Positions 1-8,984 of a stretch of 64,000 nt of DNA are shown here, one piece after another. Origin of the DNA: Opitutaceae bacterium (GTDB taxonomy: Bacteria; Verrucomicrobiota; Verrucomicrobiia; Opitutales; Opitutaceae); assembly GCA_016794785.1 (NCBI GenBank), contig JAEUHC010000015.1:186001-250000 (forward strand). Reading direction: 5' to 3'. The notes beneath the pieces were generated by a model that made no database searches, had not been told where the DNA came from, and worked only from the letters and a program-made list of their open reading frames with translations. Both the position numbers and the translations under genes were made by a program. How positions within the stretch are numbered: the stretch's first letter is position 1; every line of letters begins with the position of its first letter.

Positions 1-1597
1 GAAAACGGAATTCCCACGGCGCGCGCAGCCACTCCACCTCGAACGGGATGCCGTGTTTTTTTAGATCGGCGCAGATGGCGGCGAGATCCTCCCAGACGAA
101 GGCGGGGAGAAAGAAACGGTCGTGCAGCTCTCCGCCCCAGCGAATGAACGGCTCCTGGCACGGCGCAGCGCAGAGGCGCGCGAGGATCGCGCGCACGAAG
201 AGCGCGGTGACCGACTGCACGGCCGGCGCCGTATGTGTCTCGAAGGCGCGGAACTCCACGAGCCCGAGGCGGCCGTTGGGCGCGAAGGGATTCCAGAGCT
301 TGTCCACGCTGATTTCGGCGCGGTGGGTGTTGCCCGAGCGATCCATGAGCAGATCGCGGAAGAGCAGATCGAAGAGCGCGAGGTTTGGCGGCGAGCCGAG
401 GTTCTCGGCGCCGGCGCAGGCGATCTCGAGTTCGTAGAGCGCCTCGTAGGTGGACTCGTCGATGCGCGGCGCCTGCGAACTCGGCCCCATGTAGGCGCCG
501 GTGAACGCGTAGCTCAGCGCGGGATGGCGCTGCCAGTAGCGGATGATCGACGGGAGCAGCGCGGGAAAGGCGAAGAACGGCGAGAGCAGGCCGGCGGGTC
601 CGCCAAAGACGAGGTGCGCGCCGCCGCCGGTGCCGACTTCGCGGCCGTTGAATTGGAGCTTGCGCGCGCAGAGGCCGACGGTCTTTGCGGCGGCGTAAAG
701 CTGGCCGAGTTGCACATCGTAGTCGGCCCACGTGGCGCAGGGCGCGACGTTGATCTCAAGCACGCCGGGATCGCTGGCGAGGCCGACGGTGGGCAGTGCG
801 GGATCGGGCGGCGGCGCGTAGCCGGCGAGCACGACATCACGGAGTTTCAGCGCGAGGAGAGTTTCCTCGATTTGCGCGAGCAGCTCGCAGTAGGCGGGCA
901 GCAGGAGCGGCGGAATGAAAATCGTGAGGGTGCCCGCGCGGACCTCGGCCGTGAGGGCGCGGCGCAGATTTTTTTCGCCGAGCTTGGCGAGCGGCAGACG
1001 GAGGCCGGCGGGACTTTCGCCCGGAAAAAGTGGCAGCGGGTCGGACCCGAGCGCGGACGTCCAGTCATCGGTGAGCCATTTCGAGCCGTCGTGATCGAGA
1101 GGGAGGACGTAACCGGTGATCGCGGTGGGTGCGGTTGTCTCGGCGAACGGAAGGCAATGGGTGGAATCGACGGAGAGGGCCTGCGCGAGCGCGATGGCGA
1201 ATTTCTTGGCGCCGGCGGGCGTGTGCTTGCCGGGCTTGGTGTCGGCGCGGAGGCGAGTGATGTCGCGCCAGAGCGCGGTGCCATCGGCGCGATGTTGGAT
1301 CAGCAGGGCCCAGCGGGGGAGCGGCTCGCCGGGGTAGTGCTTGGCGGAGGTCTCGAGAACGACGGCGCCGGGAAAGGCGGTGCGGACGAGCTCGCGCGCG
1401 AGCTGGCGTGCGTAGGCGAGCTTGGTGGGGCCGAGGGCGGCGGTCTGCCACTCGGCGCCGCTCGGAGCGACGGGCACAAACGTGGGCTCACCGCCCATCG
1501 TGAGCTTCACGCCGGTGCGGCCCAGCGACGCCTCGACCCCGGCGGCGCAGGCGAGGATTTTTTTCCACACGGGAGCGGCGTAGGGGGCGTTGGGCAT
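1..1597 (-). CDS. DUF2126 putative amidoligase, C-terminus beyond the window
   Basis: The minus-strand frame is open without a stop from ATG at 1597 to the window edge (532 codons). The start of the protein carries a KLTMGGEPTFV motif (about residues 31-41), then AALGPTK and HYPGEPLPRWAL (about 87-98), which I recognise as the hallmark of DUF2126 proteins, predicted amidoligases that would form amide or peptide bonds. Family members are usually fused behind an N-terminal transglutaminase domain. This one starts directly with the DUF2126 part, and the transglutaminases are separate genes just upstream. It is the last visible gene of the operon beginning at 5948, 8 bp after its neighbour. The substrate is unknown. 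The family call is firm; the chemistry is prediction only. Confidence 0.85.
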   Translation of the reverse strand, partial: MPNAPYAAPVWKKILACAAGVEASLGRTGVKLTMGGEPTFVPVAPSGAEWQTAALGPTKLAYARQLARELVRTAFPGAVVLETSAKHYPGEPLPRWALLIQHRADGTALWRDITRLRADTKPGKHTPAGAKKFAIALAQALSVDSTHCLPFAETTAPTAITGYVLPLDHDGSKWLTDDWTSALGSDPLPLFPGESPAGLRLPLAKLGEKNLRRALTAEVRAGTLTIFIPPLLLPAYCELLAQIEETLLALKLRDVVLAGYAPPPDPALPTVGLASDPGVLEINVAPCATWADYDVQLGQLYAAAKTVGLCARKLQFNGREVGTGGGAHLVFGGPAGLLSPFFAFPALLPSIIRYWQRHPALSYAFTGAYMGPSSQAPRIDESTYEALYELEIACAGAENLGSPPNLALFDLLFRDLLMDRSGNTHRAEISVDKLWNPFAPNGRLGLVEFRAFETHTAPAVQSVTALFVRAILARLCAAPCQEPFIRWGGELHDRFFLPAFVWEDLAAICADLKKHGIPFEVEWLRAPWEFRF

Positions 1598-1605
1598 AGG
1601 CGGGT

Positions 1606-2475
1606 TCAGAGCCGGACGATGGTGAGTTCGGTGGTGAGCCGGGAAGTGACGGGCCCGGCGCTGTAAAACGTGCCCTGCACGGGATTCACGCTTTCGGCGA
1701 CGGCGGTGTGCGCGACCGGCACAAACGCGTCATTGCAAAAAATTCCACGCGTGGGGTCGAGGCCGCGCCAGCCGGCGCCGGGCAGGTAAACCTCCACCCA
1801 GGCGTGCATGGCAGGAGGTGCGGGGTTGGCGATCAGCGGGTCGACGGCCTCGTAGAGGTAGCCGCTCACAAAGCGGGCGGCGAGGCCGAGCGAACGGCAG
1901 AGTTCAATCAGGAGGAGCGCGTAATCGCGGCACGATCCGCAGCGGCGGGACAGCGTCTCGGCGACTGTCTGGATGCCGGGCTCGTCGCGACGGGTGTAGG
2001 ACAGGGCGCGCTGCACGGCTCCATTCAAGGCGATGAGAAACGGCACGGTTCCGCTGGGGGGCGCTGGCAGATGGTTGGCGAGCCATGCGCGCAGATCGTC
2101 GGGCCGTGTCTCGGCACGGAGGGCGAGCGAGGGCGCGAGCGCGATGCGTTCCGCCGGGTCATAGGCGAAGGGAAAATCGCTTGCCGAGGGACGGAGAAAA
2201 AAATCGAACGGATTTTCGTCCAGGGTCTCGACCATGAGTTCGCTGCGGAATTCAAGCTGCGACGAGAGGGTGTCGGGCGCGAAGAAGGCCCAGTCGAGGG
2301 CGTTGTCGAGCGGGTCGTTGGTGGCGATGCGGCGCGCCGCCGGGCTGATCGTGAGGTAGAACTCGTGCAGGCGCTGGCGCGTGGACTCGCGCGGCCGAAG
2401 GTAAAGCGCGTGCGGCGCAAACGAGACGGGCGCCGAGTAATCGTAGCGGGTGAGATGAGTGAGGCGGAGAAACAT
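1606..2475 (-). CDS. Transglutaminase-like cysteine protein A
   Basis: A 289-residue protein of the bacterial transglutaminase-like family: an N-terminal beta-rich domain (MFLRLTHLTRYDYSAPVSFA, residues 1-20) followed by a papain-like core. The catalytic triad is visible as Cys182 in CGSCRDYA, His224 in MHAWVEVY and Asp240 in GLDPTRG. The ATG at 2475 is preferred over an upstream in-frame ATG at 2622 because homologues begin at this motif and the extension overlaps the preceding gene and is low-complexity Pro/Arg. There is no signal peptide, so it is probably cytoplasmic. It is the second of two tandem paralogues of equal length. It probably acts as an amidase, peptidase or acyl-transferase with the neighbouring ATP-grasp and DUF2126 enzymes. 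Confidence 0.88.
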   Translation of the reverse strand: MFLRLTHLTRYDYSAPVSFAPHALYLRPRESTRQRLHEFYLTISPAARRIATNDPLDNALDWAFFAPDTLSSQLEFRSELMVETLDENPFDFFLRPSASDFPFAYDPAERIALAPSLALRAETRPDDLRAWLANHLPAPPSGTVPFLIALNGAVQRALSYTRRDEPGIQTVAETLSRRCGSCRDYALLLIELCRSLGLAARFVSGYLYEAVDPLIANPAPPAMHAWVEVYLPGAGWRGLDPTRGIFCNDAFVPVAHTAVAESVNPVQGTFYSAGPVTSRLTTELTIVRL

Positions 2476-2509
2476 GCGTGGAGGCGGAGCGGGGTTTCTC
2501 CTGGGCGGT

Positions 2510-3379
2510 TCAGGTCGCCACGACGGCGAGGGGGGCGGGCGTCTCGCGGACAGAGACGACGACCTTGAGCGAACGGGTGGGCGGCCCGCGATAGGTGCCG
2601 TTGACGGGGCGGATGTCGGCATAGTCGCGGCCGACGGCGATCTTCACGTAGCGCTCGTCGGCCACGCGCTCGTGCGTGGGATCGTAGGCGGCCCAGCCAT
2701 GGCCGGGGACATAGGCCTCGATCCAGGCATGGGAGGCCTCGATCTCGCGGGGGCGGCGGGTGGTGTTGAAGAAGTAGCCGCTGACGTAGCGCGCAGGGAT
2801 GCCCATGCTGCGGCAGAGGCCGAGGTGGACGTGGGCGAAATCCTGGCAGACGCCCATGCGGAGCTTGAGGACATCGGTGGCGCGGGTGTTTACGCCGGTG
2901 GACTTGGGGCGGTAGGCGAAGCGCCGGTAGATGTGCTCGCCAAGCCGTCGCACGTCGCCCCACACATCGCTGCGGCCTTCGGCGAGCGCATCCTGAGCCT
3001 CGCGCCAAAGATCGACTTCAAGGGGCACGTAGTGGGAGCTGCCGTAGAACTCCGCGAGCATCTCACGCTCCGCCGAACGCTCGAGATCCGCGATCGCGAC
3101 CCGCGGAATGGCGGGACGGGCGGAGAGCGGGGTGGTCTCGACATGGGAGACGGCCTCAATGACGAGTTTGCGATGCTCGCCGGGGACCTCGAAGTAATGG
3201 ACGGTGTTGCCGTAGAAATCGACGTAGTCGCGGGTGCTGGCCGCGGGCGCGAGGCCGAGCTTGAACGAATGGCAGCGCTGCGTCTCGTCGTCGATCGGGC
3301 GGAGCCGCACTTCATTGAAACTGTCGTGGGCCTGGCCCTCGTAGGTGAAGGTGGTGCGATGAGTGACGCGGAGATGCAT
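2510..3379 (-). CDS. Transglutaminase-like cysteine protein B
   Basis: A 289-residue transglutaminase-like protein, paralogous to the next gene in the operon. The N-terminal domain begins MHLRVTHRTTFTYEGQAHDS. The core holds Cys178 in MGVCQDFAH, His217 in SHAWIEAY and Asp233 in YDPTH, a complete Cys-His-Asp triad. The start at 3379 is chosen over 3400 because the N-terminal motif of the family begins there. It lies 65 bp after the alpha-E gene and 34 bp before transglutaminase A. No export signal is seen. In related operons this enzyme accompanies the alpha-E and circularly permuted ATP-grasp proteins. The reaction is not established. Confidence 0.9.
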   Translation of the reverse strand: MHLRVTHRTTFTYEGQAHDSFNEVRLRPIDDETQRCHSFKLGLAPAASTRDYVDFYGNTVHYFEVPGEHRKLVIEAVSHVETTPLSARPAIPRVAIADLERSAEREMLAEFYGSSHYVPLEVDLWREAQDALAEGRSDVWGDVRRLGEHIYRRFAYRPKSTGVNTRATDVLKLRMGVCQDFAHVHLGLCRSMGIPARYVSGYFFNTTRRPREIEASHAWIEAYVPGHGWAAYDPTHERVADERYVKIAVGRDYADIRPVNGTYRGPPTRSLKVVVSVRETPAPLAVVAT

Positions 3380-3444
3380 GGAGCGCGGGCACGCTTGCAC
3401 CGCGCTTTGGCGCGGCAGGCAAGGGCGAAGGAGGGCGCGGCGTT

Positions 3445-4497
3445 TCAGGATTGCTGCTGCTGTTGCTGCTGCTGTTCGCCCAGCGCCGATTCCGCGGGAT
3501 AGAACATCGTGGTCTCGACGACCTCGGCGCCGATGGCCTCGAGGGCTTGCTGCACTTCGAGGAGAAATTCGTGGAGACCTTGGTTAAGCACGTCGGTGAT
3601 GGTGAGGGTTTGCAGGTCGCCGAGGAGACGGCGCGAGGCGCGCGCGGCGCCGGTGCGCGGGCGGGTGCCGGTCTCGTCGAGGATGCGACGAAGGTAGGCG
3701 TCAACCTGGGCGACGCAGAAATGGAGGGAGCGAGGAAAACTGTCGGAGAAGATGAGGAACTCGGCGGCCTTCCACGGCAGGATCTCGCGGACGTAGTAGC
3801 GGCGGTAGGCTTCGAGGGCGGAGGCGGAGCGCAGCACGGCCTGCCACTGCGCGGTGTCGATGGCGCCGCCCACGTCGGTCGCGCTGGGGAGGAGGATATG
3901 ATATTTGACGTCGAGGATGCGCGTGGTCTGGTCGGCGCGTTCGATGAATTTTCCGAACTCGATGAACTCCCAGCCCTCGGAGCGCGAGTAGGTGGAGGCG
4001 GTGAGGCCTTGGAAGAGGTGCGAGGCGCGCTTGATGGAGCCGAAGAACTCGTTGGGTCCGTCGGCCCACACGGCGGTGGTCGAGCGCGATTTCAGGAAGA
4101 GATGCAGTTCGTTGATCGACTCCCACATCTCGACGGAGATCTGGTCGCGGATCATGCGGGCGTTTTCGCGGGCGGCGTAAACGCAGGCGAGGATGGAGCT
4201 GGGGTTGCGCAGATCGAACGCGAGGAATTCCGTGACAGTGCGGCTGTCGGCGACCTCATAGTGCTCCTCAAACAGCTCGATGTCGCCGGTGCTGAGGACG
4301 AGGGACTGCCAGTGCTGGTCGAGCTCGGTGGCGGTGACGTTCTCGAAATCGTCGATGAACTGGATGTTCACCTCAAGGAGGCGGGCGGTGTTCTCGGCGC
4401 GCTCGATGAAGCGGCTCATCCAGTAGAGGGAGTGGGCGACGCGCGAGAGCATCGTGGTCGCTTGCGCGCGGGCGGCGGGTTGCGGGGCGGTGCTCAT
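3445..4497 (-). CDS. Alpha-E domain protein with poly-glutamine tail
   Basis: A 350-residue, almost entirely helical protein of the alpha-E family (COG2307). The signature MLSRVAHSLYWMSRFIERAE lies at about residues 16-35 and a second helix motif, FIERADQTTRILDVKYH, near the middle. Alpha-E proteins occur with circularly permuted ATP-grasp proteins and transglutaminases; their role is thought to be structural or regulatory in a peptide-forming complex. The ATG at 4497 lies 2 bp after the stop of the ATP-grasp gene, so the two are translationally coupled; a downstream ATG at MLSRVAHS is an alternative start. The C-terminus ends in eight consecutive glutamines and a serine, encoded by a CAG/CAA run at about 3448-3471, which is unusual for this family. 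Confidence 0.9.
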   Translation of the reverse strand: MSTAPQPAARAQATTMLSRVAHSLYWMSRFIERAENTARLLEVNIQFIDDFENVTATELDQHWQSLVLSTGDIELFEEHYEVADSRTVTEFLAFDLRNPSSILACVYAARENARMIRDQISVEMWESINELHLFLKSRSTTAVWADGPNEFFGSIKRASHLFQGLTASTYSRSEGWEFIEFGKFIERADQTTRILDVKYHILLPSATDVGGAIDTAQWQAVLRSASALEAYRRYYVREILPWKAAEFLIFSDSFPRSLHFCVAQVDAYLRRILDETGTRPRTGAARASRRLLGDLQTLTITDVLNQGLHEFLLEVQQALEAIGAEVVETTMFYPAESALGEQQQQQQQQS

Positions 4498-4499
4498 GT

Positions 4500-5948
4500 T
4501 TACTCGTCTCCTTTCAGCACCCACGTGTCCTTCGAGCCGCCGCCCTGCGAGGAGTTGACGACCAGCGAGCCTTTGCGAAGGGCGACGCGGGTGAGGCCGC
4601 CGGGCGTGACGGTGATTTTCTCGCCGTAGAGGATGTAGGGGCGGAGGTCGATGTGGCGGCCCTCGAGCTTGCCGTCGCACCAGGTGGGCGAGCGGGAGAG
4701 CTGGATGGGATCCTGGCCGATGAAATTGCGGGGATTGGCGGCGACCTGCGCGCGGAACGATTCGCACTCGGCCTTGGTGGAGTGGGGGCCGATCAACATG
4801 CCGTAGCCGCCGGCTTCGTTGGCGGACTTCACGACGAGCTTCTCGATGTTCTCCAAGATAAACTTCCGGTCGAGGGGCTCGGAGGCGAGGTAGGTGTTCA
4901 CGTTCGGCAGGAGCGGCTCCTCGCCGAGGTAGTATTTGATGAGCTTCGGGACGTAGGCGTAGATGACCTTGTCGTCGGCGACGCCGGTGCCGATGGAATT
5001 GGCGAGCGCGACATGGCCGGCGCGGTAGGCGTTCACGAGGCCCGGCACACCAAGCATCGAGTCGGCCCGGAAGACGGTGGGATCGAGGAAGTCGTCGTCG
5101 ATGCGACGGTAGATGACATCGACGGGCACGAGGCCGGCCGTGGTGCGCATGTAAACGTGGGCATCACGCACGACGAGGTCACGGCCCTCGACGATCGGGA
5201 TGCCCATCTGGCGCGCGAGGAAACAGTGTTCGAAATAGGCGCTATTGAAGACCCCGGGAGTGAGCAGGACGACGTTGGGTTTGTCCTTGCCCGGCGCGAG
5301 GTGGAGCATCGCCTTCAGGAGATCGTCGCCGTAGCTTTCGACCGGGCGGACGCCGTAGCTCTGGAAAAGATTGGGGAACGCGCGGCGCATGGCGGCGCGG
5401 TTCTCGATCATGTAGCTGGCGCCGGAGGGGCACCGGAGGTTGTCCTCCAGAACGAGGTAGTTGCCCTGGGCGTCGCGGATGAGGTCCGAGCCGCAGATGT
5501 GCACATAGATGCCGCGCGGCACGGAGAAATTCATGAACTCGCGCCGAAAATGCTTCGCGCCGAGGATGAGCGCAGCAGGCACGATTTTGTCCTTCAGGCA
5601 TTTTTGCCCGTGATAAACATCGTCGAGAAACAGATTGAGCGCGTGCAGCCGCTGGATGAGCCCCGCCTCGATGCGGCGCCACTCATGATCCGGGATGATG
5701 CGCGGGATGAGATCGAAGGGGAAGATGCGCTCCGTGCCCTGCGTGTCGTTGTAAACGGTGAAGGTGACGCCACGGCGGAGAAAGGCGCTGTCCACGGCTG
5801 CGCGGCGGCGGTTGAATTCGTCTTCGGGCAGCCGGCCGAGGCGCTCAGCGAGACGATGGTAGTGCGGCCGCGTGCCGCCAGCCTCGGCTCCCGAAATCAT
5901 CTCATCGAAGAAGGAGCCGGACTCGTAGTTGGGGTTGAGAATCGACAC
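4500..5948 (-). CDS. Circularly permuted ATP-grasp protein (type 2)
   Basis: A 482-residue protein matching the circularly permuted ATP-grasp family (COG2308). Visible conserved blocks are RTPHY-like [13 protein letters not shown] near residue 26, [10 protein letters not shown] near 75, [20 protein letters not shown] near 165, [18 protein letters not shown] near 370 and the C-terminal [19 protein letters not shown]-grasp enzymes activate a carboxylate as acyl phosphate and join it to an amine; this subfamily is predicted to ligate amino acids into a peptide or onto a protein. The start is GTG at 5948; the next ATG would remove the conserved N-terminal block. It is the first gene of the minus-strand operon running to the window edge. 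The family call is firm; product and acceptor are unknown. Confidence 0.92.
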   Translation of the reverse strand: MSILNPNYESGSFFDEMISGAEAGGTRPHYHRLAERLGRLPEDEFNRRRAAVDSAFLRRGVTFTVYNDTQGTERIFPFDLIPRIIPDHEWRRIEAGLIQRLHALNLFLDDVYHGQKCLKDKIVPAALILGAKHFRREFMNFSVPRGIYVHICGSDLIRDAQGNYLVLEDNLRCPSGASYMIENRAAMRRAFPNLFQSYGVRPVESYGDDLLKAMLHLAPGKDKPNVVLLTPGVFNSAYFEHCFLARQMGIPIVEGRDLVVRDAHVYMRTTAGLVPVDVIYRRIDDDFLDPTVFRADSMLGVPGLVNAYRAGHVALANSIGTGVADDKVIYAYVPKLIKYYLGEEPLLPNVNTYLASEPLDRKFILENIEKLVVKSANEAGGYGMLIGPHSTKAECESFRAQVAANPRNFIGQDPIQLSRSPTWCDGKLEGRHIDLRPYILYGEKITVTPGGLTRVALRKGSLVVNSSQGGGSKDTWVLKGDE

Positions 5949-6007
5949 GGAGGTTTTTGGTGAACGTGCCCGCGGTTTAGCAGGACGCTTGCCAGAACCT
6001 CACATGC

Positions 6008-6036
6008 GGCGGGATGCGTCAAGGATGCGTCCCGCC
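6008..6036. repeat. Inverted repeat between the ATP-grasp and PEGA genes
   Basis: Seven-base arms GGCGGGA (6008-6014) and TCCCGCC (6030-6036) enclose a 15-base loop that contains GATGCGTC twice in part. It follows the stop of the PEGA/TonB gene at 6076 by about 40 bases on the minus strand and could end that transcript. No T-tract follows, so an intrinsic terminator is not demonstrated. Confidence 0.35.
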
Positions 6037-6075
6037 GTGACTAGCCGGATGCAGCCGAGAAGGCCGGTTCGAGTA

Positions 6076-8802
6076 TTACGGCGCCACGATGGTGAACGGC
6101 ACGACCACGCGCACGTTGACGGGCTTGCCGTTGACGGTCGCCGGCTTGAATTTCCACTTCTCAGCCGCCGCGAGGCAGAGTTTCCCGATTTCCGGCGAGG
6201 GGGCCTTGGAGAGGACGAGATCGCGGGGATTGCCGTTGCGGTCGACGGTCAGGACGATGTCCACGCGCAGGGGCGATTCGAGACCTTGGGTGGTGATCTC
6301 CGGCTGAGGGGTGAGGATGGCGACGGGGCGCTGGTCGGCATCGGTGAGGCGGACGATGCGGTCCTCGGGCTCGAGGGTGCGGGAGATGTTCAGAATCTGG
6401 CCGGATTCAATGCGGGCTTCGACCGTCTCGGGATCGTGGCCGGCGAGCGTGAGCTCGAACGTGACGGCGCCGGGATTCTGCTCGGCGAGCGTGAGGGGTG
6501 TCACGCCGACAGCGACGCCGGCAAGTGACACCGCAGCGCCGGCGGGCGTGGTCGTCAGTTTCACAATGCCGGTGCGAAACGCACACGCGGCGCGCACGGT
6601 GGAGTCGCGGCCGACGGTGACCGTCTCGGTGTGCGGCTGCCAACCGTCGCGGGTGAAGGTGACGACGTAATCGCCGGGCACGATGTCGTCGAATGTCACC
6701 GGAGTGCGGCCTTGGCGGACGGAGTCTGGCGAAAGGGTGATGGTATTGGCGGGACGGATCTCATAGTTGGCATCGCCCGGTTCAGAGGTGAGGATCAGTG
6801 TGCCGACGACGCGCGCGAGGCGCACCGGGCCGGCGTCGGTGGTTACGTTTTCCTTCACGTCGAGTTCGAGCGTCACAGTCTCGTGATGCGGCTGCGATAC
6901 AGTGACCGTGTGGCGGCCGAGCTTGAGATCGGTGAAGGTGGCCGGCGCGGTGCGCGGCGGGAGATCGCCGACCGTGACGGTGGCGCCGGCGGGACCGCCG
7001 ACGGAAAGGGCGCCGCGGGCGTTGACGAGGCGGATGGCGGCGGCGATGCGCGCCTCGTTCTCGGCCTGCTGGCGTGCGGCTTCCTGAGCGGCGACCTTCT
7101 GGGTGTTCTCCAGCTCGATCTTGCGGCGCGTCTCGGCCTCGATGCGGGCCTGCTCGGCGGCGAGGCGCTTACGTTCGGTCTCGGCGAGACGCTCGGCTTC
7201 GAGCTTCGCCTGCTCGACGGCGGCGCGAGCCGCCGATTCGCGCTGAGCCTGCCAGAATAGACCGCCGCCAATCGCGAGCACGACGACCGCGGCCAGCGCG
7301 AGGCCGCGCAGCAAGTTCCGTGATGAACGCGGTTGCGCGGGGGCGGGAGGCGGGGTGGGTGAGGCGGGTTTGGCGGGAGATTTGTTTGCCGGAGGCGGAG
7401 GGGACGACTTGGCGGTCGCGGCGGCGATGACCGATTTGGCGGGCGCCGGATCAGGCTGCTTTTTCGGCTGAGGTTTCCCAGCGGGAGCGGGCCGCGGCGG
7501 GTAGCTGACCGCGGAATCAGGCACGGTGGCCTTGGCGACTGGAGCGGCGGAGAGGGCGGCTTTGGCCGGTGCGGTGGAGGCCGGCACGGTGGCTCTGGCC
7601 ACGGGCACGGGCGCGGCCGGTTTCGCCGCGGGCACAGGTGCGGCGGGCTTGGGGGCTGGCACCGTCTTCACGGAAATGACAGGCGAGGGGACCGCGGCGG
7701 GTTTGGCTGGAGCCGGGGAGGGAGAGGCCGCCGGAGTGCGTGCAGCCGGTGTGGCGGGAGCCGCCGACGCCTTCGCTGCGGGCGCGGTCGGGGAGCTCGG
7801 AGCCGACTGCCAGCTGGCCTGCCAAGCCATGGTGTCATGCTGGCTCGTGTTGGCCAAGTGCAGAAAACCAGCCCAAGCCGGAGAGAGGGAAGACTCGAGT
7901 TCGGCCGAGGCGAACGTCGTGCCAGCGCGGTTGCACCAAGCCTTGAGGTCGGGTGCGAACACCGCGAGATCGAGGGAGGCGGCGAGAGAGTGGGTGAGCC
8001 ATTGCTGTGCCGCTGGCAGACCGGAGCAGGCGAGAGTGCCAGGTTTCGCTCCAGGCAGCGCGCTGATCTCGGACTTCAGGCGCGCGGTCAGGCGCGCGGC
8101 GATCTTGGCGGCGGCCTCCGTGAAATCGTAGTCGGGATTAAGGAAGAGCTTCACGGCCGAGCCGCGGAACTTCATGCCGAGTTCCGCCTGCACTGCTTCG
8201 GCGATGCAATCGAGGCTCAGTGAAACCGGCGCGACCGTCAGCACGCCGCCTGGACCGACGACGAGCGCGTGCGCCTGATGCTCGCCGACTTCGACGAGCA
8301 GCGTGGGCGTGGTGGCGAGGGCTACCGCCGCACCGACTGCCTGATGGATTGCAGAGAAAGTGCGCGCAGGCTTCAGCCCGAGCGTGGCGAGGGCGGCGAG
8401 CGATTGCTCATGGGCTTCACCCGCGGCGGTGGCGAGCAGCCAGGGCGTGCCGTCCGGAGCCGTGCCGTCGCGCGCGCGCGACGCGGCGGTCCACACGGGG
8501 CCCCCGGAAAAATCAGGCAATGATTGGGCGAAACGATGCACTCCGGCCAAGCCGGCATGAGCCGCCGCCTCGGCTCCGGTGGAGAGGTGCAGATTGCGCC
8601 CGCCGGGACGGAGGGCGCACAAAATCGTGGCGCCGGCGGGGAGCGAGCGCCGCACCGCCTCGGCCAGGGCGGTGGCGTTGGTGTGCGGAATCTCGACGAG
8701 CGACTCAAGGCGGAGCGTGCGACCGACGGCGGCGCCGCGGGCGAGCAGCAGCGCAAAGTCGTTTTGTTCGGCGAAAAAGACGGGACTGGGGGTGGTGGAC
8801 AT
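6076..8802 (-). CDS. PilM-like / triple PEGA / TonB C-terminal mosaic membrane protein
   Basis: A long protein (908 residues from ATG 8802; a GTG at 8826 would add eight). The first ~330 residues look like a degenerate PilM or actin-like ATPase domain (LLVEVGEHQAHALVVGPGG; LACSGLPAAQQWLTHSLA). A ~150-residue Pro/Ala/Lys-rich linker follows, then one membrane helix near residue 500 (LALAAVVVLAIGGGLFW) and a charged coiled coil. Three PEGA-type beta domains follow (for example TSEPGDANYEIRP, TTTPAGAAVSLAGV), and the last ~65 residues are a TonB C-terminal domain (AAAEKWKFKPATVNGKPV). PEGA domains bind surface or wall components; TonB-C domains normally contact outer-membrane receptors. The topology suggests a cytoplasmic N-terminus and periplasmic PEGA/TonB part. 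The neighbour on the other strand is a coiled-coil protein. The function is not known. Confidence 0.75.
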   Translation of the reverse strand: MSTTPSPVFFAEQNDFALLLARGAAVGRTLRLESLVEIPHTNATALAEAVRRSLPAGATILCALRPGGRNLHLSTGAEAAAHAGLAGVHRFAQSLPDFSGGPVWTAASRARDGTAPDGTPWLLATAAGEAHEQSLAALATLGLKPARTFSAIHQAVGAAVALATTPTLLVEVGEHQAHALVVGPGGVLTVAPVSLSLDCIAEAVQAELGMKFRGSAVKLFLNPDYDFTEAAAKIAARLTARLKSEISALPGAKPGTLACSGLPAAQQWLTHSLAASLDLAVFAPDLKAWCNRAGTTFASAELESSLSPAWAGFLHLANTSQHDTMAWQASWQSAPSSPTAPAAKASAAPATPAARTPAASPSPAPAKPAAVPSPVISVKTVPAPKPAAPVPAAKPAAPVPVARATVPASTAPAKAALSAAPVAKATVPDSAVSYPPRPAPAGKPQPKKQPDPAPAKSVIAAATAKSSPPPPANKSPAKPASPTPPPAPAQPRSSRNLLRGLALAAVVVLAIGGGLFWQAQRESAARAAVEQAKLEAERLAETERKRLAAEQARIEAETRRKIELENTQKVAAQEAARQQAENEARIAAAIRLVNARGALSVGGPAGATVTVGDLPPRTAPATFTDLKLGRHTVTVSQPHHETVTLELDVKENVTTDAGPVRLARVVGTLILTSEPGDANYEIRPANTITLSPDSVRQGRTPVTFDDIVPGDYVVTFTRDGWQPHTETVTVGRDSTVRAACAFRTGIVKLTTTPAGAAVSLAGVAVGVTPLTLAEQNPGAVTFELTLAGHDPETVEARIESGQILNISRTLEPEDRIVRLTDADQRPVAILTPQPEITTQGLESPLRVDIVLTVDRNGNPRDLVLSKAPSPEIGKLCLAAAEKWKFKPATVNGKPVNVRVVVPFTIVAP

Positions 8803-8984
8803 GGGTGGTGTGGACACTACGGACACTGCTTAGGAGAGACGACAACGACCCTTCGAAATCCAGAGGCGGGCGGGAGATGGATCATGTTTTACGCTTTCTT
8901 TGATACGGCACGCTGGCCGCGGCGCTTGAGCCCTTCAGTTCCTGCGGGCGCGCCCGATGTGCAGCGGTGGGCCTCCACACACCC

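Noticed and set aside
3445..3480. CTG/CAG repeat as a possible microsatellite or CRISPR-like element
   Set aside because: It is a short in-frame poly-Gln run at the end of a gene, with no spacers and no longer repeat array. No CRISPR array was found in the window.
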